DNA of 9,899 bases, taken from positions 1 through 9,899 of the forward strand of contig CAYJWL010000028.1 in assembly GCA_964373855.1 (NCBI GenBank), in the 5' to 3' direction. The translations under genes were made by a program, and so were the position numbers. Below the pieces are notes generated by a model that saw only the letters and a program-made list of their open reading frames with translations, made no database searches and was not told where the DNA came from. This document shows, in pieces, positions 1 to 6,088 of the stretch (its first letter is position 1; the number at the start of each line of letters is the position of its first letter). Source of the DNA: CAYJWL01 sp964373855. Lineage in GTDB: Bacteria > Patescibacteriota > Andersenbacteria > UBA10190.

Positions 1-1170
1 GCCACGCAGCACATTAAAAAGTTGAGGCAGTTCATCGACTCGCCAACGGCGGATAAGACGACCCATGCGGGTGATGCGCGGATCCCGTTTCATTTTAAAC
101 AACGGCCCCTTACGTTCGTTCAATCCCTGCTTCAATTCTTGATATTTTTTCTCCGCCCTCCGGCCGCCATACCCCCGGCCAACGCAGTACTCCAGAAACA
201 TGCTCCGGAATTTAATGATCTCAAAGGGCAGCATATTGCGTCCGACCCGCACCTGCTTATAAAACACCGGTCCGGGGGTATCCAATTTGATGGCAACCGC
301 GGCCACTGCCAAGACTGGCGACAAAACGATAAGCCCCGCCAGCGCTCCCGCTCCGTCGGTGACGCGCTTGGCTATCCGCCCCCAGCCGTCGAGCGGTGTA
401 CGGGAAAGCTCGAGCAGAGGCACAGTACCGACCTGGCGATAATGAACATTCACCGCATGTGCTTCAAATATATTAGGCACATACTTATAATCGATTTTAT
501 ACTGCTCGCAAAAATCGAGGAGCAGCAGATTATCCTTATCCGTCAATGTAGGATTAGTTTGAATTATTTCGTCTATGCCTGGCTGGCGGTGTATATGCTC
601 CAGTTGCTCCCAGCTGATCGCTGGCACCGTACCGACTACCCGAAACCCTAAATTAGGACGGCGCTGGAATATTTCAGCCAATTCATCGGTGAACCGGCCA
701 TTGCCGGCTAGAACTACCCGATGAATTCCCACGCCGCGGCGCAGCAATCCCGTCTGCACGCGCTTTATTGCATATCGGCCAATCGAAACAAACACTACGG
801 AAAACATGTACGCTGCCAGTACAATAAACCGCGACTGGAAAAGTTCAGCGCTTAAGAAGGTGTAGACAATAACCAAGGTTATGCCCAGCGAGATGCCGGA
901 TATAATTCTCGTGAACTCCTCCAGCACCCGGCGCGTTACCCGCATTGTGTATAGACCCTGAATAGAAAAAATGATAATTATGGCGGCTGCCACAATCGCG
1001 ACCAGCTGCATGTATTCCACCAGCGGCAAATCCACTTCAAATATTGCCGGGCGGATGCGCTGGGCTGTCTCACTGGTTCGCAAGAAGTATGCAGCCGCTC
1101 CCGCCGCCAGCAGCGCCAAGAAATCCAGGGGTACCAACATGGCTCCAAAAAATAGCTCGGAACGCTTCAT
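1..1170 (-). CDS. Polyprenyl-phosphate sugar-1-phosphate transferase (WbaP/PglC-like initiating glycosyltransferase), 3' end missing
   Basis: Membrane enzyme that transfers a sugar-1-phosphate from a nucleotide sugar to undecaprenyl phosphate, the first step of exopolysaccharide, O-antigen or S-layer glycan assembly. I read 390 codons from the ATG at 1168-1170 to the window edge, open throughout. Four hydrophobic segments occupy about residues 7-29, 53-70, 89-106 and 114-133. A Rossmann-like segment with VVLAGNG (152-158) follows, then the catalytic domain: a membrane re-entrant stretch at about 272-295, DTPGPVFYKQVRVG (297-310), FEIIKFRSM (316-324) and the family signature DELPQLFNVLRG (379-390). 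Full-length relatives are usually about 460-480 residues, so roughly 75-90 C-terminal residues lie outside. The N-terminal membrane domain plus catalytic domain fits the long bacterial family, not the short PglC type. A good promoter lies just upstream. The sugar substrate cannot be read from the sequence. Confidence 0.93.
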   Translation of the reverse strand, partial: MKRSELFFGAMLVPLDFLALLAAGAAAYFLRTSETAQRIRPAIFEVDLPLVEYMQLVAIVAAAIIIIFSIQGLYTMRVTRRVLEEFTRIISGISLGITLVIVYTFLSAELFQSRFIVLAAYMFSVVFVSIGRYAIKRVQTGLLRRGVGIHRVVLAGNGRFTDELAEIFQRRPNLGFRVVGTVPAISWEQLEHIHRQPGIDEIIQTNPTLTDKDNLLLLDFCEQYKIDYKYVPNIFEAHAVNVHYRQVGTVPLLELSRTPLDGWGRIAKRVTDGAGALAGLIVLSPVLAVAAVAIKLDTPGPVFYKQVRVGRNMLPFEIIKFRSMFLEYCVGRGYGGRRAEKKYQELKQGLNERKGPLFKMKRDPRITRMGRLIRRWRVDELPQLFNVLRG

Positions 1171-1211
1171 GGTGTATTGATATAAATACTTAGGCTCGGG
1201 TAAACGCCGCT

Positions 1212-1240
1212 AGAATAAAGCCCGGCTGCGCGTCTGTCAA
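1212..1240 (-). promoter_or_regulatory. Sigma70-type promoter of the sugar transferase gene
   Basis: On the minus strand a perfect -35 TTGACA (1240-1235) is followed after exactly 17 bp by TATTCT (1217-1212, 4 of 6 to TATAAT). Transcription would start near 1205, leaving a leader of about 35 nt before the ATG at 1170. It lies between the rnpB terminator and the transferase, so the transferase has its own transcription unit. A weaker TATATC (1184-1179), 8 nt before the ATG, could give a near-leaderless start. Confidence 0.65.
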
Positions 1241-1292
1241 TAATCCCTGACATCTTAATGGTGTATTGTACCGCCAAAGGCGGCTTGACAAC

Positions 1293-1320
1293 AAAAAACT
1301 TCCATGCTTTTTCATGGAAG
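1293..1320 (-). terminator. Intrinsic terminator of rnpB
   Basis: Reading the minus strand, an 8-bp perfect stem CTTCCATG/CATGGAAG (1320-1313 with 1306-1299) with a six-base AAAAAG loop is followed directly by six T (1298-1293) and TTGTTG. The strand, the U-tract and the position 12 nt past the mature 3' end of RNase P RNA assign it to rnpB. On the plus strand the stem has no U-tract. Confidence 0.85.
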
Positions 1321-1331
1321 GCTTTGCTGTT

Positions 1332-1791
1332 GCCAGATGAACTATAAGCCGGATTCTGTTTATCCGTAAGCCCCGAAGGGCCAGGATAAGATGGTCATCT
1401 ATCTAGGATCTGCCTCGCGGCAGACCTCATGCCCTCTACCTGCCCGCTTTTTCAGCGAGCGTCTTGAGGTTGCACCAGGTGGGGTTTGCCCCGAACGTGC
1501 GTTACCGCACATCCGCGTGGTCTCTTACACCGCGATTTCACCCTTACCCTTCAACAAAGCTCAGGGCGGTTTGTTTCTGTTGCACTTTTCAGCGTACTAG
1601 AGCTTCAAGCCGATATATACACGTGTGCGTATATCGCCTATCATTCCTCGTTCCGCTCCCTGTCGGCCACACCAATGTTTTGGTGTGGCGACGGCAGGCG
1701 TTACCTGCCACCGCTGTTCGTTACTTGTAAACAACGAGGTGTCCGGACTTTCCTCCCCGCCGATGGCAGGGCGATCATCCGTCCATCTGAC
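1332..1791 (-). ncRNA. rnpB: RNase P RNA, bacterial type A
   Basis: Catalytic RNA of ribonuclease P, which trims the 5' leader of precursor tRNAs. The conserved 5' core GAGGAAAGTCCGGAC lies at 1755-1741 and the 3' core ACAGAATCCGGCTTAT at 1359-1344. Between them are AGTGCAACAGA-AACAAACCGCC and AAGGGTGAAA, as in E. coli M1 RNA. The ends are set by helix P1: GTCAGATGGAC (1791-1781) pairs with GTTCATCTGGC (1342-1332) over 11 bp with G-U wobbles. P8 (GGCAGG/CCTGCC around TAAC) and a 9-bp P9 hairpin (1688-1667) are clear. At about 460 nt it is longer than the usual 350-400, mainly because of extra sequence after P9 at about 1600-1658. Promoter and terminator flank it closely. Confidence 0.96.
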
Positions 1792-1800
1792 AACTCTATT

Positions 1801-1828
1801 AGTTTACATGGTTTTTCATGTTTGTCAA
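1801..1828 (-). promoter_or_regulatory. Promoter of rnpB
   Basis: On the minus strand TTGACA (1828-1823, perfect -35), a 16-bp spacer and TAAACT (1806-1801, 4 of 6 to TATAAT) place the start about 7 nt downstream, at 1793-1795, within a few bases of the P1 helix that opens RNase P RNA. The spacer holds a short palindrome (ACATG...CATGT), which may be chance. Confidence 0.65.
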
Positions 1829-1953
1829 TATTTCTGTAATCCGCTATAGCCTTTGCTTAAGCAGCCGCCCACACAGCGCTCAGAAGGCAGTCCATATGCG
1901 TTACTCGCCCCACTTCGCGAAGGACATTCCTTTTGAACAGGAAATCCTTTTCC
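1829..1953. other. Spacer between rnhA and the rnpB promoter
   Basis: No gene is visible in these 125 bp on either strand, and no tRNA T-arm or acceptor pairing. Reading the minus strand just after the rnhA stop, a stem-loop can form from AGGA-T-TTCCT and AGGAA-TG-TCCT (about 1947-1920), followed by the short palindrome CTTCGCGAAG. Neither has a U-tract, so intrinsic termination of rnhA here is not well supported. Confidence 0.4.
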
Positions 1954-2376
1954 TTACTTGCGTGTCAACCTGCCGCTGACCGTTTCATCAATCGCTTTAT
2001 TCACCAGCTTATCCGCCTGCTTATTCTTGGCTCGGACGACGTGATGAAAGGAGATATTTCTAAATTGGTTTCGCCACGACTCAACGTCGTTAAACAACGG
2101 TTTCAGACCTTCATTTTTTACCCGATACTCGCCGCGTAACTGCTGCACGACCAGCTCACTGTCTAAATAGCAGGTAATATCGGTAACGCCTTCATCCCGC
2201 GCGCGCTGCAACCCGGCAATCAGCGCCTTGTATTCCGCCTGATTATTTGTCGCCTCGCCAATATATTCGGAGTGGCGGATGGGAGGCTTTCCTGCAATTA
2301 CCAGCACAAAACCAATACCTGCCGGCCCCGGGTTGCCTCTTGCTCCGCCGTCTGAAAGTAGAGTCGCCTTATGCAT
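1954..2376 (-). CDS. Ribonuclease HI family protein
   Basis: Endonuclease that cuts the RNA strand of RNA-DNA hybrids, acting on R-loops and replication primers in the cytoplasm. The 140 residues from the ATG at 2376-2374 make up one RNase H fold. The opening motif SDGGARGNPGPAG carries D9; NNQAEYKALIAGL gives E48; DSELVVQQLRGEY gives D72; VVRAKNKQADKLVNKA gives D122. That is the full DEDD two-metal catalytic set. The pattern fits the short RnhA-like (RNase HI family) group common in Gram-positive and candidate-phyla bacteria. An in-frame TTG at 2394-2392 would add six residues (MLHTSH), but it lies inside the upstream inverted-repeat arm and has no ribosome site. With the ATG, a CATACT box sits 6 nt upstream. 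It follows recJ in the same direction and ends in TAA. Confidence 0.93.
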   Translation of the reverse strand: MHKATLLSDGGARGNPGPAGIGFVLVIAGKPPIRHSEYIGEATNNQAEYKALIAGLQRARDEGVTDITCYLDSELVVQQLRGEYRVKNEGLKPLFNDVESWRNQFRNISFHHVVRAKNKQADKLVNKAIDETVSGRLTRK

Positions 2377-2389
2377 ATGACTAGTATGA

Positions 2390-2519
2390 AGCAAGAGCGT
2401 TGCTTAGAAAACCCCTTGATAAAGGAATTATTAGTCTTGAAAAAACTGACGCGCCTGCCCCGTAGCACCCCGCCGACGGCGGGACTGCTACTGGGGTGTT
2501 TTCGCGCAACGCTCTTGCT
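2390..2519. repeat. 130-bp inverted-repeat element with internal hairpin
   Basis: Perfect 14-bp arms, AGCAAGAGCGTTGC (2390-2403) and GCAACGCTCTTGCT (2506-2519), close the element. After a 3x2 internal loop a further perfect 6-bp pairing, GAAAAC (2407-2412) with GTTTTC (2498-2503), continues the stem. Inside is a compound hairpin at 2458-2496: CCCC/GGGG, GTAGCA/TGCTAC and CCCGCC/GGCGGG around a GAC loop, 16 pairs in all. The element fills nearly the whole recJ-rnhA spacer. It could be a structured leader RNA of rnhA, an elaborate terminator of recJ, or a small MITE-like insertion; I see no convincing target-site duplication. The pairing is certain, the function is not. Confidence 0.8.
2440..2496 (-). 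terminator. Possible intrinsic terminator of recJ
   Basis: Reading the minus strand, the GC-rich compound hairpin (2496-2458) just downstream of the recJ stop is followed by six T at 2445-2440. Twelve bases separate stem and T-tract, which is too far for a textbook terminator, although GCGC at 2454-2451 can pair with GCGC at 2507-2504 and shorten that distance. That pairing competes with the closing stem of the surrounding element, so the two folds may be alternatives. Confidence 0.35.
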
Positions 2520-2522
2520 GAA

Positions 2523-4217
2523 TTACTTACGTTCAGAAATAGTCACCGAACCGGCTTGCGCAACATCCGCAATCCGCAGTTGCAGTTTCGGCCGGCCGCG
2601 GAAATGATCGAGGTCCAGAGACCCGAGCACATCTGCCTCCCGCTTGACTTTGGCGGCCTCCTTAGCCAGCCCAAAACCAATACCATCCAGCTCACCGCTG
2701 CCAGCAGCGAATGTGAACTTCACATGCTGCTGGCTCTTGCCAACGAGACGAGATTCCAACACCGGCAAATGCTTAATAACAAAACCCGGCTTAGGGTTAC
2801 CGTGGCCGAAGGGCTCGAATTTCTCGATTAACCGCACCGTGTCCCAGTTTAATAACGTCTCGCTCAATACAGCATTCGCCTGCTTGGCGGAGGCGTCTGG
2901 CCCGCGCTGGTTGATTTTTTGGTAATACGTTTCCAGTGCCTTCCGGAATGGCGATAGTTTCGTTTCTTCAATTGAAAAGCCAGCCGCCTGCGCGTGGCCG
3001 CCAAAACGAAGCATGTACTCTCGACCAAATTTCAAGCCGGCAAGAATATTTAGACCGGCAACGGAACGGGCCGAACCGACAGCGTGCTTGCCATTTCCGC
3101 CCACCACTACCGCCGGCCGTGCAAATTTGCGCGCCAGTTGGCCGGCCACGAGGCCAACCACGCCCGCCGGCCACGCCAGATTCGAAGCAAATACAATGGA
3201 GGCACTTACATCAACCTGCGCTTCGGCTTCCTGAACGATGCGGCGCGTTAAGATTTGCCTGGCTTTATTGAGAGACAGCAGGCGCTGCGCGAATGTGCCG
3301 GCGCGAGCAGCGCTCTTGGCCAGCAGTAAATCCAGCGCCAGTTGCGGGTGATCCATACGCCCGGCGGCATTCAGCAGCGGCACTAAGCGGTACGAAACAT
3401 CTTCAATATTTATTGTCCCGGCTGATAGCCGCGCCAGATCCATCAGAGCCCTCAAGCCCGGCCGCTTGGTGCGTCGCAACACTTCCAGACCAAAGCGGGC
3501 GATCAGTCGATTTTCACCCTGCAGCGGCATAACATCACCGACCGTTCCCAAAAGCGCCAGATCAAGCAGCCACTTTTCACGATCGGGGTTATTGGCATGC
3601 GGCGAACGCTCATCACGCAGCAGCGCCTGAGCTAATTTCCACGTGACCGCTGCACCGCACAGCTCCGGCCAGGGATACGATCCGGCCGGATGCGCCGGGT
3701 GGACAATAATCGCCGGCGGTAGAGTTGCAGGCAGGGCATGATGATCAACAATGATTGCCTTCTTACCCCTCGCAACCAGCCAATCAATTTCTTCTTTGTT
3801 GCCGATGCCGCAATCAACACTGATAAGCAAATCAAATTCTTCAATCGCGCTTTCTAAAATTTTTCGGCTTATCCCATAACCGTCCTCAACCCGATGCGGC
3901 AGATATGGCACAACATTGGCACCCGCGTCTTGCAGTGCCGACACCGCAATGGCAGTGGCCGAGATGCCGTCAACATCATAATCTCCGTACACCAGAATGC
4001 GCCCGTTTTTAGCTATCGTGTCGTAAATTTCAGCTACAGCCGCCGTCACTCCTGATAAAAGTTCTGGATCATGAACATGTTCATCATACCGGGGCGAGAA
4101 GAAGTGCTCGGTCAGCTCATCCTTGATGCCATTCTGCCGGCAAAGCAGCTGCTCTAAAGCCGCGGTTGACTCAACTAGACAAAGCCCACCGGGAAGGAGC
4201 TGCCATACTTTAGACAT
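2523..4217 (-). CDS. recJ: Single-stranded-DNA-specific exonuclease RecJ
   Basis: Degrades single-stranded DNA 5'->3' in recombination, mismatch and base-excision repair in the cytoplasm, using a two-metal DHH active site. The 564 residues match the usual length (E. coli about 577). The DHH domain shows DYDVDG (79-84), VDCGI with D135, VDHH (157-160), CGAAVTWKL (187-195), GTVGDVMPL (224-232) and LNAAGRM (282-288). The DHHA1 domain shows GSARS (381-385) and FGGHAQAAGF (405-414). The C-terminal OB-like domain opens with EPFGHGNPKPGF (468-479). All core metal-binding motifs are present, so the enzyme should be active. The ATG at 4217-4215 gives a normal N-terminus. There is no Shine-Dalgarno sequence, but TATCAT lies 7 nt upstream. 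The gene follows the four-helix-bundle gene across a repeat-filled 126-bp spacer and ends in TAA. Confidence 0.97.
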   Translation of the reverse strand: MSKVWQLLPGGLCLVESTAALEQLLCRQNGIKDELTEHFFSPRYDEHVHDPELLSGVTAAVAEIYDTIAKNGRILVYGDYDVDGISATAIAVSALQDAGANVVPYLPHRVEDGYGISRKILESAIEEFDLLISVDCGIGNKEEIDWLVARGKKAIIVDHHALPATLPPAIIVHPAHPAGSYPWPELCGAAVTWKLAQALLRDERSPHANNPDREKWLLDLALLGTVGDVMPLQGENRLIARFGLEVLRRTKRPGLRALMDLARLSAGTINIEDVSYRLVPLLNAAGRMDHPQLALDLLLAKSAARAGTFAQRLLSLNKARQILTRRIVQEAEAQVDVSASIVFASNLAWPAGVVGLVAGQLARKFARPAVVVGGNGKHAVGSARSVAGLNILAGLKFGREYMLRFGGHAQAAGFSIEETKLSPFRKALETYYQKINQRGPDASAKQANAVLSETLLNWDTVRLIEKFEPFGHGNPKPGFVIKHLPVLESRLVGKSQQHVKFTFAAGSGELDGIGFGLAKEAAKVKREADVLGSLDLDHFRGRPKLQLRIADVAQAGSVTISERK

Positions 4218-4227
4218 TTGCTAGATG

Positions 4228-4346
4228 ATAGAAAATGGAAATGCGAAATTGGAAATTTGAAAATAGAGTACACGCATCGTCTAATTTCTAATTTCTAATT
4301 TCTAATTTCTATTTTCTATTTTCTATTTTCCATTTTCTATTTTCTA
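4228..4346. repeat. Heptamer tandem array with matching inverted arm
   Basis: From 4280 to 4346 the plus strand is 9.6 copies of a 7-bp unit: four TCTAATT, then TCTATTT x3, TCCATTT, TCTATTT and a partial TCTA. The final TCTA contains the TAG stop codon of the four-helix-bundle gene (4344-4346, minus strand). The other side of the spacer carries the complementary pattern: ATAGAAAATGGAAA (4228-4241) is a perfect inverted copy of 4327-4340, and degenerate GAAATTGGAAATTT follows it. A minus-strand transcript would therefore form a long imperfect AU-rich hairpin ending about 10 nt before the recJ ATG. Confidence 0.9.
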
Positions 4347-4775
4347 CATGCTGATCTTGGCTCCCCTGGTATGCTGAATGGCGTCCCGGTTGTCTCTCAC
4401 GTGCCGGCTCACTTTCTGCAGTAAGTCAATAATGCCGGCATATTGGGTGATAATGCTGGAAAGATCGCGCTGGATCTCATCCCGCTGCTGCACAATGTAC
4501 GTCAGCCTCAGCCAGTAATCAGTTTCAACCGCTTGCAAACGGGATTCAGTAATGTAGGTTTCGAAATCAGCGGCATTATCAGCCGCTGTCGCCCGCACTA
4601 AATGTTTTCCAACCGCCATCGCCGATTTCACCATCTCGCCCCGCAGTACAGAATCTCCCATCGTTTCTCCCATCGTGTCAGCTAGCGTCACCACATCCTG
4701 CGTCACCTGAAAAATACGGTCCCAAAGCTCCGCCTGACGATGCTCCCAAATGACATTGTGATCAGATTTTTCCAT
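4344..4775 (-). CDS. Divergent four-helix-bundle protein (23S rRNA-intervening-sequence-protein-like)
   Basis: The 143 residues have no signal peptide and no membrane segment and are predicted almost wholly helical. The middle (about residues 46-90: GEMVKSAMAVGKHLVRA, then FETYITESRLQAVETDYWLRL) follows the pattern of the small four-helix-bundle family named after proteins encoded in 23S rRNA intervening sequences, whose usual core reads like LRRAAxSIxANIAEG...F..yL..A.gSl.Elet.L. Here the Ser-Ile-x-Ala-Asn segment is replaced and the N-terminal Glu/Arg-rich helix is longer. The biochemical role of the family is unknown, and many candidate-phyla genomes carry several copies in ordinary gene neighbourhoods. 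It has its own candidate promoter at 4808-4835 and precedes recJ in the same direction. The TAG stop lies inside the heptamer array. The family assignment rests on pattern alone. Confidence 0.7.
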   Translation of the reverse strand: MEKSDHNVIWEHRQAELWDRIFQVTQDVVTLADTMGETMGDSVLRGEMVKSAMAVGKHLVRATAADNAADFETYITESRLQAVETDYWLRLTYIVQQRDEIQRDLSSIITQYAGIIDLLQKVSRHVRDNRDAIQHTRGAKISM

Positions 4776-4807
4776 GAGTCTTGAAGGAAATGGTTATCCT
4801 GCTTCTT

Positions 4808-4835
4808 AGTATATCAGGCATCAGCATCGGAGCAA
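4808..4835 (-). promoter_or_regulatory. Extended -10 promoter upstream of the four-helix-bundle gene
   Basis: On the minus strand TGATATACT gives an extended -10 (TGn plus TATACT, 4813-4808, 5 of 6 to consensus). A weak -35 TTGCTC (4835-4830) lies 16 bp upstream. The start would fall near 4801, leaving a leader of about 25 nt before the ATG at 4775. No terminator is visible between the preceding stop codon (4853) and this site, so read-through from the glycolytic unit is also possible. Confidence 0.5.
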
Positions 4836-4852
4836 ATTCACGCAGTTGGTCC

Positions 4853-6079
4853 TTAGGTGCACAAAGCTACAAATTCTAAGCCATCGATCGGACCGGCAGC
4901 GTCCAGCCCGAACGGCAGGAAGCCGTCATTTATCTTCGTTCCGTCGAGCCGATAGGGCACCACCCGTCGCGCCTGGGCATCTCCAACCCACAATACATCA
5001 TTGGCTGCATCATACGCAATGGCGGCCGTTAAACCCGTGGGTTTGAAGACAGGAACAAAGTTCTTTGCAACATCATCCCACTTCCCCACCGCACCCTGAT
5101 TTGAAACCGACATCCAAACATCATTACCGATGATTGTTACACCGAGGACATTAGTTATCGTTGCATTAGGCGGGATTGTCTCGATTACATCCAGCGTGGC
5201 TGGGTCAATCTTCCGGATTCCGTTATACGCAGACACATGCCAGATAATCGGCTGGTTTGGATCGCGCGCATCGTAAGCCATATCTTCGTTACAACAACTA
5301 ACGGCTACATCAGCCGTCTCACTGCCGAGCAAATTTCCATTAAAATCTATTCTCCGCAACATATTTTTGTGAGGTTCCCCTACAATCAGTTCATTCCCTA
5401 CAGCCACTATCCCATTAAGCGGATAGGTAATAGGTAACGCACCACCGCTGACAACATTTGCCCCGTTTACCAAAAACTTACCCAGACGTAAAGGTAATCC
5501 TACAATTTCTTCATTATCTGTACCAACAAAAAGTGTACCTTCGCAAGCAAGAGGCGGCGTTGGTGTCGGTTGGGGTGAGATAGTGGGTGTCGGTTGTGGC
5601 TTCCCCTGACAGACCGGCTCCTTAAGGATGAAGGGACCGCAGGTGGCTCCGCCCACATGCTGCCATCTCTGCTCGTAGGCGGTGGTGGTACGGGTCAGGG
5701 TGGTATTAAGCTGCTGGCAGGAGGTGAGGCGGGATGTGCCTTTGCCTAAGGAGGTGACAGACAGGGGGTTAGGGCCTTCCTTACTGAAGGCGAGCTGGTA
5801 GGCGCCGATCCTCTGGCCGGTGGTACTAACTACCTCCTTGGCTAAGGGGGACTGGGAGAGGAGTTCCTCGGCCGTGCAGATGTTGCTGCCTAAGAGCCAG
5901 AGAGCGTATTCAGAGCCGGCTTCAGCGGCGTGAAAGGCCTGCTCGGCCTGGACCTGGTTGGTTAGGGCGTGCTTCTGGGTGGTAATGAGGCCAAGGCCGC
6001 TTATCATCAGCACCAGGAATACACCCATGGTAACCAGGACAAGAACAAGTGCGCCGCCCTCCCTGTAGAATCTGCTCAT
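4853..6079 (-). CDS. Pilin-like membrane-anchored protein with C-terminal beta-propeller
   Basis: 408 residues in three parts. The N-terminus SRFYREGGALVLVLV with a hydrophobic helix at about 9-33, continuing into an amphipathic helix ending QAFHAAEAGSEYALWLL (47-63), matches GspK/PilX-type minor pseudopilins; cleavage would be after Gly9, and the usual Glu at position 5 of the mature protein is absent. A Cys-containing segment runs to about 157. Next is a Pro/Thr linker with the 8-residue repeat PQPTPTIS/PQPTPTPP (about 161-176). Residues 180-408 look like an NHL/YncE-type beta-propeller: repeated units such as GIVAVGNELIVGEP..LRRID, IIWHVSAYNGIRKIDPATL, GVTIIGNDVWMSVSNQGAVGKWD and AIAYDAANDVLWVGD. 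The propeller should face outward. The ATG lies 9 nt after the eno stop, so it is probably co-transcribed. No enzymatic function can be assigned. Confidence 0.75.
   Translation of the reverse strand: MSRFYREGGALVLVLVTMGVFLVLMISGLGLITTQKHALTNQVQAEQAFHAAEAGSEYALWLLGSNICTAEELLSQSPLAKEVVSTTGQRIGAYQLAFSKEGPNPLSVTSLGKGTSRLTSCQQLNTTLTRTTTAYEQRWQHVGGATCGPFILKEPVCQGKPQPTPTISPQPTPTPPLACEGTLFVGTDNEEIVGLPLRLGKFLVNGANVVSGGALPITYPLNGIVAVGNELIVGEPHKNMLRRIDFNGNLLGSETADVAVSCCNEDMAYDARDPNQPIIWHVSAYNGIRKIDPATLDVIETIPPNATITNVLGVTIIGNDVWMSVSNQGAVGKWDDVAKNFVPVFKPTGLTAAIAYDAANDVLWVGDAQARRVVPYRLDGTKINDGFLPFGLDAAGPIDGLEFVALCT
5562..5599. repeat. 24-bp tandem duplication in the Pro/Thr linker
   Basis: GGTGTCGGTTGGGG (5562-5575) and GGTGTCGGTTGTGG (5586-5599) recur with a 24-bp period and differ at one position. 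On the coding strand they encode the 8-residue linker repeat PQPTPTxx of the pilin-propeller protein. Such repeats change length easily by slippage. Confidence 0.8.
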
Positions 6080-6088
6080 TGCTGTGGC

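Noticed and set aside
22..651. A 209-codon plus-strand ORF
   Set aside because: It is antisense to the sugar transferase, whose minus-strand frame is open to the window edge and carries the family signature; the plus-strand product is low-complexity with no recognisable motif.
1271..1283. CCGCC-AAA-GGCGG hairpin as a second terminator
   Set aside because: Only 5 bp with a 3-base loop, and no U-tract on either strand.
1285..1290. Plus-strand TTGACA that could be a -35 box
   Set aside because: There is no -10-like hexamer 16-18 bp downstream and no plus-strand gene to serve.
1391..1849. Several overlapping plus-strand ORFs of 69-117 codons
   Set aside because: They lie antisense to RNase P RNA, whose conserved core motifs and P1 pairing explain the sequence fully.
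1829..1953. Possible tRNA or small RNA between rnhA and rnpB
   Set aside because: No TTCRA T-loop sequence with acceptor pairing is present, and the short stems found have no U-tract.
2377..2394. TTG start at 2394 for RNase H
   Set aside because: It would add only MLHTSH, lies inside the inverted-repeat arm and has no ribosome site; the ATG at 2376 begins right at the conserved fold.
2968..3174. A 68-codon minus-strand ORF and overlapping plus-strand ORFs within recJ
   Set aside because: They are out-of-frame shadows of the recJ reading frame, which has all RecJ motifs in order and no frameshift.
4280..4346. Tandem array considered as a CRISPR-like array
   Set aside because: The units are 7 bp and contiguous with no spacers, and no cas gene is nearby.
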